Origin: an uncultured Chryseobacterium sp.
Lineage (GTDB): Bacteria; Bacteroidota; Bacteroidia; Flavobacteriales; Weeksellaceae
NCBI GenBank assembly: GCA_913778085.1
Contig: CAJYXJ010000068.1
Coordinates: 1 to 64,000 of the forward strand
DNA: 64,000 bases
Direction of reading: 5' to 3'
Shown here: positions 16,976 to 25,845 of the stretch, one piece after another
How positions within the stretch are numbered: the stretch's first letter is position 1
Layout of the letters: each line of letters starts with the position of its first letter
The notes under the pieces: model-generated
Seen by the model: only the letters and a program-made list of their open reading frames with translations
What the model was told of the DNA's origin: nothing
Databases searched by the model: none
Program-made: the position numbers and the translations under genes

Positions 16976-17405
16976 TGAAAGATGAATATAATCATTGATG
17001 AATGATTATAAGCCCTGGAATTTCGGTTCCGGGGCTTTTAATTATGATCGATACCGGCTTCATAAGCCCGTTTAAACGAATCATAAATTTAACCACAGAT
17101 TAAACCCGAAAACCACAAAATTCACCCATTAAAGATGTTAAAAAGTTTTGTATTCTTTATAGCCAAATGTTTAGTAAATATGATCTTCTGTGTCTTTCTG
17201 ACTACACCCGACCTTTGGTTTGCTGCTATATAAAGAATCTAAACAAATTTGAATCCCGGAATATTCCAATTAAAATTCACCGGGTTTCGGCAGATGATCT
17301 ATAGTTCGCCAACAATTTTATTTTAATTTACTGATAATTAAGAGCAAGCTGAATTTTCGGAACAGTTATTGAACTGATGGAAGCACACAACCAAAACAAA
17401 ATATT
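16976..17405. other. Intergenic region between pruA and the mini-lipoprotein gene
   Basis: 430 bp with the pruA terminator at 17010-17039. Beyond that I see no ORF, repeat or conserved element. The promoter of the lipoprotein gene at 17406 must be in the right part, but no clear box stands out. Confidence 0.6.
17010..17039 (+). terminator. Terminator of pruA
   Basis: AAGCCCTGGAA and TTCCGGGGCTT form a stem around a 6-base loop and end in TTTTA. Confidence 0.8.
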
Positions 17406-17618
17406 ATGAAAAAATTAGTTTTAATAGCAGCTGTCGGAATATTTGCGATCAGCTGCGGGACGAAGGAATCTTCGATGTCCACAAGCAATTCGGATTCCGC
17501 CACAGTAGATAATACCGCTACAATGGCCCCGGCTGCCACAGATACCATGACAACGGCACCTACCGGCAATCCGGACAGCATCAAAATGAAAATGGATACT
17601 GCCGCTACTGCGAGATAG
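17406..17618 (+). CDS. Small Ser/Thr/Ala-rich lipoprotein
   Basis: The 70-residue product has a lipoprotein signal (MKKLVLIAAVGIFAISC, Cys17) and then a disordered Ser/Thr/Asp/Ala-rich tail ending in DSIKMKMDTAATAR. The tail end resembles that of the lipoprotein encoded at 17831 (DSTKMKSDTAK), so the two are probably diverged duplicates. No enzymatic domain fits. Such peptides are common in flavobacteria and are probably tethered to a membrane. A strong terminator follows 20 bp after the stop. Confidence 0.8.
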   Translation: MKKLVLIAAVGIFAISCGTKESSMSTSNSDSATVDNTATMAPAATDTMTTAPTGNPDSIKMKMDTAATAR

Positions 17619-17637
17619 TATTAAATTTACCCCCCTC

Positions 17638-17669
17638 AATCCTCGGACGAAAATCCGGGGATTTTTTGT
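17638..17669 (+). terminator. Terminator after the first mini-lipoprotein gene
   Basis: AATCCTCGGA and TCCGGGGATT form a 10-bp stem around CGAAAA, followed by TTTTTGTTTT. Confidence 0.8.
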
Positions 17670-17725
17670 TTTACAGTATTTCAGCACCGTTTGCGATTCA
17701 TATTGTTCTGAAATTTAATAAAGTT

Positions 17726-17787
17726 ACTTTTTACTTTTTACTTTTTACTTTTTACTTTTTACTTTTTACTTTTTACTTTTTACTTTT
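17726..17787. repeat. Heptanucleotide tandem repeat (ACTTTTT), nearly nine copies
   Basis: Eight perfect copies span 17726-17781 and a partial ACTTTT runs to 17787. The run ends 6 bp before the TATATTTG promoter box of the next gene, so it covers the -33 region. Confidence 0.95.
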
Positions 17788-17793
17788 AATTAC

Positions 17794-17801
17794 TATATTT
17801 G
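17794..17801 (+). promoter_or_regulatory. -7 box of the second mini-lipoprotein gene
   Basis: TATATTTG matches TAnnTTTG and lies 29 bases before the ATG at 17831. The -33 position falls within the adjacent (ACTTTTT)n tract. Confidence 0.55.
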
Positions 17802-17830
17802 ATATACGACTAAACATTAAAGAATTTACT

Positions 17831-18028
17831 ATGAAAAAATTATGGATAGGTACTGTTTTGGGCTTGTTATTTTTAAGCAGCTGTGCCGACAAAAAAGAAA
17901 ACAGGGAAGAATTCAAGGAAGAACATAATAAAGAATATATGAGAAACAGCCTGGGCGATTCGGCCAGTGCCCATTCTGAACCGTCGGCTTCCGACAGCAC
18001 CAAAATGAAATCGGATACCGCAAAATAA
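17831..18028 (+). CDS. Small charged lipoprotein
   Basis: The start at ATG 17831 gives 65 residues with a lipoprotein signal (MKKLWIGTVLGLLFLSSC, Cys18). A longer in-frame reading from 17666 would translate the heptanucleotide repeat and is not credible. After Cys18 the chain is lysine/glutamate-rich (KKENREEFKEEHNKEYM) and then Ser/Asp-rich. Its end DSTKMKSDTAK resembles the end of the neighbour at 17406. The function is unknown. A convergent terminator follows. Confidence 0.8.
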   Translation: MKKLWIGTVLGLLFLSSCADKKENREEFKEEHNKEYMRNSLGDSASAHSEPSASDSTKMKSDTAK

Positions 18029-18030
18029 AA

Positions 18031-18060
18031 CAAAACCGCAGGACACTACCTGCGGTTTTG
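18031..18060. terminator. Terminator between convergent genes
   Basis: CAAAACCGCAGG and CCTGCGGTTTTG pair perfectly around ACACTA, with T-tracts usable on the plus strand. It lies 3 bp after the mini-lipoprotein stop and about 65 bp from the end of the minus-strand surface-protein gene. Confidence 0.85.
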
Positions 18061-18125
18061 CATTGATAGACCTACTTAACCGGCCAATCGCTTCCGGCTC
18101 TGTTTATAAAATTTAATGAATTCTT

Positions 18126-19046
18126 TTATTCCCCCAAATAAATAAACGTATTTACGACCATATAAGCCGATCGGTTATCCATTGATTTTCCGATTCCTCC
18201 GGTAGGAATTGTTGCCGTTCCGGTAACGGTATGAATATGAGCTCCTGCCGCCGCGGTACTCGACAGCATTCCGATGCCGCCCCAGGCTGTAGCATTGGGA
18301 TCGGGCTGATAGCCGCCTGCTCCGTTATTCACCATCGTACCGCCCAGTAAGAATCCGCCGTCCGGTGATCCGTGGGTGTGGGATCCCGCAGTCTGGGCAA
18401 TTCCCTGTATAGGTCCGGAAAGGCTAATATTGGGCAGATTGAGCTGGGAAATCCATAAATAATTATCTCCTCCGGTGGTTCCCGGCACTTCTCCATTAGC
18501 TTTGGTTTTCAGAACGCGGTCCTTTGCATCGGGAATATTGGCAGAAAACCCAAGAAGCTGGGCTGTAGATTTAGCTCCATCCGGAAGTGTCGAAACAGCT
18601 CTTCCATCCAATATATACCAACCTGCATGATCCACGTTCAGCAAGGAATTTTTAACGTCCCCGGCAGATGCCGTCAGAAAATTCCGGCTGTCGCCCTGCA
18701 TCATCTTGATCCATACATTTCCGTCGAAAACATACATCCCGACAGATGTCATGTTGGCGGTTTTGGCACTGGCCGTATTTACCGGTGCAGTTATGTATAC
18801 AATGACCCCTGCATGCTGCGCAGAATACCGGCTGTCTGCCGCTTTGATCTGCTCTCCTGTGAGCCTCGGCGGCAAAATACCTTCCGCAGAAGATCCGTCG
18901 TTTGTTCTGGCAACGACATCCAAGCTCGTTAGCGGGGTAACTGTATTAATACCAACCTGGGAAAAGGCAGAATTGGAAAATACGGCAGCCACAACGACTG
19001 TAAAAATTGTTCTCATCCGTTTAAATTCTTTACTGTTAACGTTCAT
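18126..19046 (-). CDS. Exported protein with phage tail-collar-like C-terminal domain
   Basis: The 306-residue protein has a signal peptide (MRTIFTVVVAAVFSNSAFSQ). The second Met, at residue 11, is the more natural start. Next comes QVGINTVTP, typical of flavobacterial surface proteins that begin with a beta-strand repeat. From about residue 140 the pattern AGWYILDGR, IPDAKDRVLK, LNLPNISLSG, a His-containing AGSHTHGS, HIHTVTG and RSAYMVVNTFIYLG resembles the phage tail-collar/microcystin-dependent protein domain. I infer an extracellular adhesive or fibre-tip role. It stands alone, with no other phage genes nearby. Confidence 0.75.
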   Translation of the reverse strand: MNVNSKEFKRMRTIFTVVVAAVFSNSAFSQVGINTVTPLTSLDVVARTNDGSSAEGILPPRLTGEQIKAADSRYSAQHAGVIVYITAPVNTASAKTANMTSVGMYVFDGNVWIKMMQGDSRNFLTASAGDVKNSLLNVDHAGWYILDGRAVSTLPDGAKSTAQLLGFSANIPDAKDRVLKTKANGEVPGTTGGDNYLWISQLNLPNISLSGPIQGIAQTAGSHTHGSPDGGFLLGGTMVNNGAGGYQPDPNATAWGGIGMLSSTAAAGAHIHTVTGTATIPTGGIGKSMDNRSAYMVVNTFIYLGE

Positions 19047-19266
19047 AAATTGATGTAAAATATCGGTTATAGATTTTACAATATGAAGCCGGCAGCTTTT
19101 TTAGTTCTAGTGTTTAGGTAAGGTTTTACGCTTTTGGTAAAGTGGTTACAATAAGATGGTTAGTCCCGTAAAACGAGGGCAAATATATAAACCCCGCTTC
19201 TCACGGAAAAGCAAACGGATGTCCGTTTTCATGAAAATGAAGAGCACTTCTGTCTAACGGACAATT

Positions 19267-20169
19267 TTACACGCTCATTTCTTCTGCAAAAAAGCCTTTT
19301 ACGTCAGGATGGTCTCCGGAATCCAATAGCTTTATATACGCTGACGGGGAATAATCCGTCATTGCTTTAAAAACGGCAGCAAACTTGCTGTGGGAAGAAA
19401 AACCGCATTCATCCGCCAGAATGCTGATCTTATACTGGCGATACTTTTCGTCTTCCGAAAGCTTTTCAACAATATACCCGATCCTAAGGCGGTTGATGTA
19501 GGTTTTAAAATCTGTGCGTTTATGACGGTTAATAAGAAAAGAAAGATATTTGGTATTGGTATTGAGTTCTACGGCGAGAAAAGGCAGCGACATGTTTTTG
19601 CTGTTGTACAGGGTTCCGCTTTCAAAATCATCAAGAAGTTCAAGCAGTTTATTTTCAGTTTCGGACGTCATTAAGGATTCGGTTTTCGGCCTGTTCAGCT
19701 CGCTGTCGTCACCGCAGTTTTCTTCAATGGAAATATTGGGAAATCCGTCTCCGTCTTTTCCGGCAGCAACGATGGTTTCTTCTCCTGACCTGTACCGACT
19801 CCTGAGAATCTGCCTGAGTTTGGAACGCTGCTTCTTACGGATTTTTCTGAATCTGAAAAAAGATGCGATCATCACACTGCCTAATATCACAATGGTAATA
19901 TCTTTTACGAGACTGAACCTGTCGCTTCTCTTTTTCAAAACAAATTTTGATAGTATCGCTGAATCTCCGGAAAGACCGGTGCCGGGTTCAGCTGAAAGGG
20001 TATGTGAAAGTTCTGATAAATGAGCCGTTTTCATCGCGGTTTGCTTATGTTCACTAAAGCCGGTAAGCAAATTTTTCCCGAAAAAGCCAGGAAATCCGTT
20101 TTTTCCTTGAACGGCAAGAGGTATCGAAATAATAAAGAAAAACAAAAGTTGCTGAAAACTTTTAGACAT
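19267..20169 (-). CDS. Membrane-anchored AraC-type transcriptional regulator
   Basis: The 300-residue protein has a signal-like hydrophobic N-terminus (FFFIISIPLAVQG), a short extracytoplasmic part, a second membrane helix at about 88-106 (ITIVILGSVMIASFFRF) and a basic linker. The C-terminal AraC double HTH starts near 195: LPFLAVELNTNTKYLSFLIN, then ISILADECGFSSHSKFAAVF and YSPSAYIKLL. This layout is shared by Bacteroidota regulators that often carry TPR sensor domains; here the sensor part is very short. Its target is unknown. It is divergent from the thioredoxin gene at 20439, with about 270 bp between. Confidence 0.85.
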   Translation of the reverse strand: MSKSFQQLLFFFIISIPLAVQGKNGFPGFFGKNLLTGFSEHKQTAMKTAHLSELSHTLSAEPGTGLSGDSAILSKFVLKKRSDRFSLVKDITIVILGSVMIASFFRFRKIRKKQRSKLRQILRSRYRSGEETIVAAGKDGDGFPNISIEENCGDDSELNRPKTESLMTSETENKLLELLDDFESGTLYNSKNMSLPFLAVELNTNTKYLSFLINRHKRTDFKTYINRLRIGYIVEKLSEDEKYRQYKISILADECGFSSHSKFAAVFKAMTDYSPSAYIKLLDSGDHPDVKGFFAEEMSV

Positions 20170-20412
20170 AAATCAATAAATTATCATGGTTATTACAATA
20201 ATTCATCATGTTCCGGTTGTGCCTTTTAGTTTTCACAAAATTAAGAATAATTTATATTTTAATAAAATTTAATGCATACAATTAATTCTATAGGAGAATT
20301 TAAATCTTTACAGCCAAATGATGAAATTAATTTAACTAATGTGGTAAAAAATAATCAAAATACGGCTGTAACTATTTTAGTTTTATGAAGACTGATTTGT
20401 CTACATAATTAT

Positions 20413-20420
20413 TACATTTG
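20413..20420 (+). promoter_or_regulatory. -7 box of the thioredoxin-domain gene
   Basis: TACATTTG lies 18 bases before the ATG at 20439. It overlaps an upstream TTG that could be mistaken for a start. Confidence 0.5.
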
Positions 20421-20438
20421 CAACCAATAAAAAGTATT

Positions 20439-21608
20439 ATGAAAAAATTAGCAATATTCTCTTCCCTGTTTATCGGAGCTTTAGCTTTTGCACAGGGAAT
20501 TAAATTTGAGGAATCCAACTTCGCTACGGTTCTGGCCAAAGCCAAAAAAGAAAACAAGCTGGTCTTTATCGATGCCTATACTACATGGTGCGGGCCTTGT
20601 AAGCTGATGGCCAAAAACGTATTTCCGCAGAAAACCGTAGGCGATTATTATAACGCCAATTTCATTAATGCCAAGATCGACATGGAAAAAGGCGAAGGTA
20701 TTGACATTGCTAAAAAATACAATGTAAAAGCCTTTCCTACCTATCTGTTCGTAGATGGAAACGGAGAACTGGTACACAGAACTTTAGGCTACGTGGAAGA
20801 AAATGATTTCATACAGTTTGCCAAAGACGCCGGAGATCCGAGTAAAAGATTAACCGCCCTGAAACAGAAATTTGAAAACGGCGAGAAAGATCCTGAATTC
20901 CTGAAAAACCTGGCAGGCCTTACGATGTACAGTGATCCTGAGTTTTCAGGAAAAGTAATGGAGCGTTATTTCAGCAGCAAAACGGAACTGGACAGAAACG
21001 ATATCCAGATGCTTCTATCGGTAACGCAGACTTCGGACAGTCCGATGTATAAAATATTCCAGTCTAAAAAGACAGAGATTTCCAACATGATGACTCCTGA
21101 AAAATATGATGCTATTGATAAAAGCATGAAAATCGGCGGGATTTTAAAAAAATCGTACAATGCCGATACCAAATCATGGAACGACAATTATTTTCTGACG
21201 GAAGCCCAGAAATTCATGTCAAAGGAAGAAGCTGAAAAAACGCTGAAAAAGGCACAGGCCAACAGAGCATTACGAAATAAGGATATTGCAACTTACGAAA
21301 AACTGGCTTTGGAACTCAACAAAGATACTTCTGCCATGAGCTCCGAAGAGCTGAATTCCCTGGCCTGGAATTTCTTTGAGAATGTTACCAATAAAGCATC
21401 CTTGGAAAAAGCGGTAGCATGGGCACAGGAATCCGTAAAGAAAAATGAGAACTACGCCAATACCGATACTTTGGCGAATCTTTACAACAAAGTAGGCGAC
21501 AAGAAAAATGCAAAGCTTTGGGCAGAAAAGTCCATTGAATTGGCGAAAAAATCCGGTGAAGATTCGGGAGACACTGAAAAGCTGCTGAAAAGCTTAACGA
21601 TACAGTAA
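20439..21608 (+). CDS. Exported thioredoxin-family protein
   Basis: The 389-residue protein has a signal peptide cleaved near residue 19 (GALAFAQG) and a thioredoxin domain at about 22-135 with the active site WCGPCK (Cys51, Cys54) and the cis-proline motif AFPTYLFVDG. The remaining 250 residues are helical and repeat-like (TPR-like, for example LAWNFFENVTNKASLEKAVA) and may bind a partner. I infer a periplasmic disulfide reductase or chaperone. The start is chosen at ATG 20439 because the signal peptide begins there and the promoter box overlaps the alternative. A strong terminator follows. Confidence 0.88.
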   Translation: MKKLAIFSSLFIGALAFAQGIKFEESNFATVLAKAKKENKLVFIDAYTTWCGPCKLMAKNVFPQKTVGDYYNANFINAKIDMEKGEGIDIAKKYNVKAFPTYLFVDGNGELVHRTLGYVEENDFIQFAKDAGDPSKRLTALKQKFENGEKDPEFLKNLAGLTMYSDPEFSGKVMERYFSSKTELDRNDIQMLLSVTQTSDSPMYKIFQSKKTEISNMMTPEKYDAIDKSMKIGGILKKSYNADTKSWNDNYFLTEAQKFMSKEEAEKTLKKAQANRALRNKDIATYEKLALELNKDTSAMSSEELNSLAWNFFENVTNKASLEKAVAWAQESVKKNENYANTDTLANLYNKVGDKKNAKLWAEKSIELAKKSGEDSGDTEKLLKSLTIQ

Positions 21609-21615
21609 CATAAAG

Positions 21616-21655
21616 AAAGAGGCTGTCCAAACTTTTGGACAGCCTCTTTTTATTT
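21616..21655. terminator. Terminator between convergent thioredoxin and fabH genes
   Basis: AAAGAGGCTGTCCAA pairs with TTGGACAGCCTCTTT around a 4-base loop and is followed by TTTATTT. With A-tracts on the other side it can serve both genes. Confidence 0.9.
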
Positions 21656-21669
21656 CAAAAAGTTTTTAT

Positions 21670-22692
21670 TTAATATTCAAAAAGCACGCTTCCCCACGTA
21701 AAGCCGCTTCCGAAGGCCGAAAGCAAAACCAGGTCTCCCCTTCTGATCTTCCCCTGTTCTATGGCTTCGCTTAAAGCAATCGGGATGGAGGCTGCGGTCG
21801 TATTTCCGTATTTCTGGATGTTGTTGAAGATCTTTTCGTCCGGCAGACCGAATTTCTGCTGTACATACTGGGCAATCCTCAAGTTCGCCTGGTGTGGGAT
21901 GAACATATCGACGTCATCGATTGTTTTTCCAGCTTTGTCTAAGGCTTCTTTCATCGTCTCCGGAAATCTCGTTACGGCATGCTTGAAAACAAAATTTCCG
22001 TTCATGATCGGATAGACCTCCTTATCGGTTACGTTTTCAGGTTCCTTCCTCATCCGGTCGCTCCAGCCGTATTTGGAACCCGGAAACTGGGTACACAGTT
22101 CGTCGGCATATTTCCCTTCGGAATGCATATTAACCGCCAGTACATCTCCCGCATCATCATTGATGGTAGCAGAAAGGACAATGGCTCCTGCTCCATCCCC
22201 GAAAATAACGGAAACTCCCCGTCCCTCATCGGAAAAATCCAGCCCGAAAGAATGGACTTCTGCTCCTACCACCAGAATATTCTTATACGTTCCAGATTTA
22301 ATAAAAGCGTTCGCGACACTCATCGCATAAACAAACCCCGAACACTGGTTCCTCACATCCAGTGCCCCGATAGTGCCACAGCCCAGCATATCCTGCAGCA
22401 GAACGCCGCATCCTGGGAAATAATAATCCGGTGAAAGGGTAGCAAAAATAATATAATCGATATCTTTTGATGTTAATCCGGCGTTCGCAATGGCTTTTTC
22501 GGAAGCTTTAAAGCCCAGATAAGCGGTGGTTTCCTGTGCATCGTTGCGGTTTTCCCGGTGTCTTCTTTCTTTGATGCCGGTACGCTCCGTAATCCATTCG
22601 TCATTGGTAGTCATTAATTTGGCTAAATCATCATTCGTAACAACGTGATCCGGAACATGGAATCCGATCCCTTTTATTGTACTTTTAATCAT
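21670..22692 (-). CDS. 3-oxoacyl-ACP synthase III (FabH-type)
   Basis: FabH condenses acyl-CoA primers with malonyl-ACP to start fatty acid synthesis. The 340 residues carry the Cys-His-Asn triad: Cys117 in RNQCSGF, His267 in IPHQANLRI and Asn297 in GNTTAASIP. The family's GERTGI-like N-terminal motif is present as TERTGIKERR. It is not within a plsX/rpmF cluster, so it may be a second FabH paralogue for branched or special primers; I therefore leave the symbol open. It is divergent from the CorA gene, with about 70 bp between starts. Confidence 0.9.
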   Translation of the reverse strand: MIKSTIKGIGFHVPDHVVTNDDLAKLMTTNDEWITERTGIKERRHRENRNDAQETTAYLGFKASEKAIANAGLTSKDIDYIIFATLSPDYYFPGCGVLLQDMLGCGTIGALDVRNQCSGFVYAMSVANAFIKSGTYKNILVVGAEVHSFGLDFSDEGRGVSVIFGDGAGAIVLSATINDDAGDVLAVNMHSEGKYADELCTQFPGSKYGWSDRMRKEPENVTDKEVYPIMNGNFVFKHAVTRFPETMKEALDKAGKTIDDVDMFIPHQANLRIAQYVQQKFGLPDEKIFNNIQKYGNTTAASIPIALSEAIEQGKIRRGDLVLLSAFGSGFTWGSVLFEY

Positions 22693-22753
22693 ATAGTTTG
22701 TTTAATTTTGGTAAAGATAAACTTATTTGACACATAGTTTTTCAAAATATTAT

Positions 22754-22761
22754 TATTTTTA
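22754..22761 (+). promoter_or_regulatory. Near-consensus -7 box directly before the corA start
   Basis: TATTTTTA differs from TAnnTTTG in the last base and is followed by CGAT and the ATG at 22766. The same 4-base gap occurs at mnmE and both methyltransferase genes. Confidence 0.4.
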
Positions 22762-22765
22762 CGAT

Positions 22766-23665
22766 ATGGCAATTGTTACCATTTACCGGGACTCCCAATG
22801 CGAATGGGTGGATGTGGAGGCTCCTACGGCGGAAGACCTTACGTTTTTACATGAAAGATACGCAATCAACAATCTTCTCCTGGAAGATACCCTGGACCCG
22901 AACCACCTCCCGAAATATGAGGAGGACGGCGACGTGAAATTTTTCCTGCTGCGGGAAAGCACCGAACTGGAACGGAAAAACCTCAACTCCATCAGCGACA
23001 TCAGCACCAAAATCGGGATCTTTCTTCTGGATAAAACCATCATTACCATCCACCGGATGAAAACGAAGAGCTTAACAGAAACCAAAAAGCAGCTGTCCTG
23101 CCTGACAACGGAAACTACAGTTAAAAGTATCGCCCTTCGGATCGCCCTGCTGATCATGAAAAGTTTCGACGACGAATCGGTAAGCCTGCTGGAAACCATG
23201 GACAATATCGAAAATGAGATTTTCCTTAAAAATACCAACCACACCAACCAGATCAGGCGGCTGTACAAGCTGAAGAGAAAGTCGGGGCTGAACTCCAGGG
23301 TGCTTACGGTTTCTACCGATGCCATCGATAAGTTCAGGCTGCTGGGACTTCAGGATTCCGAAGTCTCCGATTTAAAGGACAAGCATAAAGATGTGGTTGC
23401 GGATTTCGACCACCTGAACATCCAGGTGACCAATCTGATTGGAATGTTCCTGGCTCTTTCGGACCAAAAGGCGAACCAGGTGATGAAAGTACTGGCTATC
23501 TACTCCGTCTATTTTTTACCGATTACCTTTATCGCCGGAGTTTATGGGATGAATTTCGACAATATGCCGGAGCTGCATCATAAAAACGGATATTTTTACA
23601 CCCTTGGATTTATGGCGCTGGTGGTCATCTGCACCTTTATTTACGCAAGAAGGAAGCAGTGGTAA
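22766..23665 (+). CDS. CorA-family magnesium/divalent cation transporter
   Basis: Starting at ATG 22766 the protein has 299 residues. An alternative TTG at 22727 lies in the promoter region. A large cytosolic alpha/beta domain and long coiled helices fill about 1-235, followed by two membrane helices near the C-terminus. The signature YGMNFDNMPEL (GMN motif) stands in the loop between them, and the basic ARRKQW end faces the cytosol. These are hallmarks of the pentameric CorA channel. Cobalt or zinc transport by related members cannot be excluded. Confidence 0.93.
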   Translation: MAIVTIYRDSQCEWVDVEAPTAEDLTFLHERYAINNLLLEDTLDPNHLPKYEEDGDVKFFLLRESTELERKNLNSISDISTKIGIFLLDKTIITIHRMKTKSLTETKKQLSCLTTETTVKSIALRIALLIMKSFDDESVSLLETMDNIENEIFLKNTNHTNQIRRLYKLKRKSGLNSRVLTVSTDAIDKFRLLGLQDSEVSDLKDKHKDVVADFDHLNIQVTNLIGMFLALSDQKANQVMKVLAIYSVYFLPITFIAGVYGMNFDNMPELHHKNGYFYTLGFMALVVICTFIYARRKQW

Positions 23666-23793
23666 TGTTGAATTGATTGGCTGTCCTATAATGATAACAG
23701 CTGCAAAGATTGAAAAAATTCTTGTCGGGGTATTTTATTGAGGTCAGAATTAAATATCTTCGTTAAACCTAAATAATGTAACCACCAATCACC

Positions 23794-25380
23794 ATGAAAA
23801 CCGAATCGCTGCAAAAAATCCTTGAAGACAACACCCTTTCCAAAGCATCCAAAGAAAAACTTTCCGCACTGCACGATCTTATTTCGGCAAAGGAATTTTC
23901 GGATCTTCTGGATGAAGACGGAAACCAGTATGTGGAATTTGTACAGGAAGGCGGCGGGGTATGGGGAAGCGCGCTCGTAGGGTATCTCTACGCCCTGGAA
24001 ATTTTTGGCATCCGGTTCCTGAAAGTAGCCGGAACCAGTGCAGGAGCCATCAACACCATGCTGATCGCAGCCTGTAAAACAAAAGAAGAAGCCAAGAGCG
24101 AAACCATCAGGGATATCCTGTTCAACTGGAACTTTGCCGATTTTATGGATGGAAAACCGTATGTGAAAACCACCATCCATTCGATGCTGAACAATAAGAA
24201 TTTTATCCGGAACAATATCATTATTGCCGCGATCATCATGCTTATTCTTGTGATCATGCCGTTTGCCATTTCTTCGGAAACGACCTTGCACGCTAAACTG
24301 CTGTTCCTGGTTCCCATCATCCCGATCCTCATTGTCATGCTGTGCCTGCTGAAGCTTTACAACGATCTTAAAAAAGCAAATTCCGGGCTGAATCCGGGAA
24401 ATGAATTCCTGAACCAGATGGAATCGGTACTGGACGGTTTCGGCATTAAAACCGTTGCCGAGCTGAACGAAAAGTTTGTAAAAAAAGGGAAAAACCTCAA
24501 CCTGAACTACCGCTACGGAAACGAGGCCCAGTACTACGACATGGCCCTGGAAAGTATTGGAGAAATCTACACTAATAATAAAGAACACATCGACGAAATA
24601 CGTTACCGGATCTTTTACGAAGGTACGGTAAATAACGATTATTATAAGAAAGATCCTTTTTACCTGTTACAGTCGGAATATATTGTGGTAACGACGGACA
24701 TTAACGCCAAAATCAAGGTGGAGCTGCCGACCATGGCGAATTTGTACTGGTCTGAAGAAGAGCTCAAGCACATCAGTCCGGCGGAATTCGTGCGCGCCTC
24801 CATGTCGGTTCCTTTCTTTTTCGAGCCGTTCCAGAAACAGATCAACCGGAATGACGATTCGGTAAAGTATGCGTGGAGATTCTGGATGAATACAAAGCCT
24901 GAGGACATTAATCCGGTCGGGGTATTTATCGACGGCGGCAGCATTTCCAATTTCCCGATCGACCTCTTCCATTCTGCTGATATTTTTTACCCGAGAACTC
25001 CGCTTTTCGGGGTACAGCTTACCAGCGATTCCGACCTTCTTTCGGAAAAAGGAAAAACCAGTGCGGAGATTTTAAAGTCGCCTTTTTCTTTTGCCGGTAA
25101 CATTCTCAGTACCCTGAAAGGTTTTAATGATAAAACATTCCTCACCAAGCATACATTTTACCATCTTTACAGCATCCAGACCGTAAACTGCGGAACCAGC
25201 AGCTGGCTGAATTTCTTCATGAAAAGAAACGAAAAGGAAGAACTCTTCAACCGCGGTTTTTCTGCCGCCCTCGATTTTCTCCATCAATTCGACTGGCAGA
25301 AATACAAGTGCGAACGGATGATGCTTTCGATGAAGGAGAAAAAGATTTTGAAGGAAGAAGATACAAAGACGGTAGGATAA
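23794..25380 (+). CDS. Patatin-like phospholipase with central membrane segment
   Basis: The 528-residue patatin-type acyl hydrolase shows the oxyanion-hole motif GGGVWG at 53-58, the nucleophile elbow GTSAG with Ser82, and DGG with Asp380. An insertion at about 145-190 forms two hydrophobic helices (NIIIAAIIMLILVIM and LLFLVPIIPILIVML), so the enzyme is probably membrane-bound. The family hydrolyses phospholipids or other lipids. It lies 47 bp upstream of the accessory cluster of small proteins, on the same strand. Whether they are functionally linked is not shown. Confidence 0.9.
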   Translation: MKTESLQKILEDNTLSKASKEKLSALHDLISAKEFSDLLDEDGNQYVEFVQEGGGVWGSALVGYLYALEIFGIRFLKVAGTSAGAINTMLIAACKTKEEAKSETIRDILFNWNFADFMDGKPYVKTTIHSMLNNKNFIRNNIIIAAIIMLILVIMPFAISSETTLHAKLLFLVPIIPILIVMLCLLKLYNDLKKANSGLNPGNEFLNQMESVLDGFGIKTVAELNEKFVKKGKNLNLNYRYGNEAQYYDMALESIGEIYTNNKEHIDEIRYRIFYEGTVNNDYYKKDPFYLLQSEYIVVTTDINAKIKVELPTMANLYWSEEELKHISPAEFVRASMSVPFFFEPFQKQINRNDDSVKYAWRFWMNTKPEDINPVGVFIDGGSISNFPIDLFHSADIFYPRTPLFGVQLTSDSDLLSEKGKTSAEILKSPFSFAGNILSTLKGFNDKTFLTKHTFYHLYSIQTVNCGTSSWLNFFMKRNEKEELFNRGFSAALDFLHQFDWQKYKCERMMLSMKEKKILKEEDTKTVG

Positions 25381-25427
25381 AGAATTTTGAGTATTTTTAA
25401 CCTTTTTAATTTATAAATTGATACAAG

Positions 25428-25841
25428 ATGCGGGATTATCTGCAGGGCATTTTGGATGCATATGCCGTTTTCGGGATGCCGGCTTCTGAACTAACTTATG
25501 ATTATAAACTTTTTGAGCTTGAGAAATCAGAAAAAGTTGAAGAGCTTTTACTGAAATCCGGTTTTACATTTTCTCATGCGGAAATAATTGAAGAATCCTA
25601 TTTTAAGGAGAAAGTACGCGGATGGCTGTTCAGTGGCTCATTTGGAAGAATGAATTTTGATCCCCGGCGGAAAGAAGCTGAATTTAATACCTTTTTCGAT
25701 GCTTTTATTTTACTGGCAAAACCTGATTCTTTTAACAGATGTATCTTAGTTCAAAACGGCTTTATCGGGGCGATGTATGATTTTTTCCTGATCGAAGGCA
25801 AAGAAAGGAATTATATTTTATATTTTATCAGTTCAGACTAG
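25428..25841 (+). CDS. Unknown small protein, family A member 1
   Basis: A cytosolic protein of 137 residues that I do not recognise. It shares a pattern with the products at 27628 and 28679: a start like 'DYLQGILDAYAVFGMP', an acidic stretch near 25-35, a central 'WLFSG/WLLDG/WLNSG' block, and an end like 'YDFFLIEGKERNYILYFI'. The three form a diverged paralogous set in one 3.7-kb cluster. Arrays of related small acidic proteins are typical of immunity genes for polymorphic toxins, but no toxin is visible here. It starts 4 bp before the next gene. Confidence 0.75.
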   Translation: MRDYLQGILDAYAVFGMPASELTYDYKLFELEKSEKVEELLLKSGFTFSHAEIIEESYFKEKVRGWLFSGSFGRMNFDPRRKEAEFNTFFDAFILLAKPDSFNRCILVQNGFIGAMYDFFLIEGKERNYILYFISSD

Positions 25842-25845
25842 TTTT

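Noticed and set aside
17666-17830. N-terminal extension of the second mini-lipoprotein (FYFLLFTFYFLLF)
   Set aside because: It translates the heptanucleotide repeat and the promoter. The lipoprotein signal begins at ATG 17831.
23794-25380. Patatin as CapV effector of a CBASS defence system
   Set aside because: No CD-NTase or CBASS accessory gene is adjacent, and the protein has membrane helices unlike CapV; it is kept as a general patatin.
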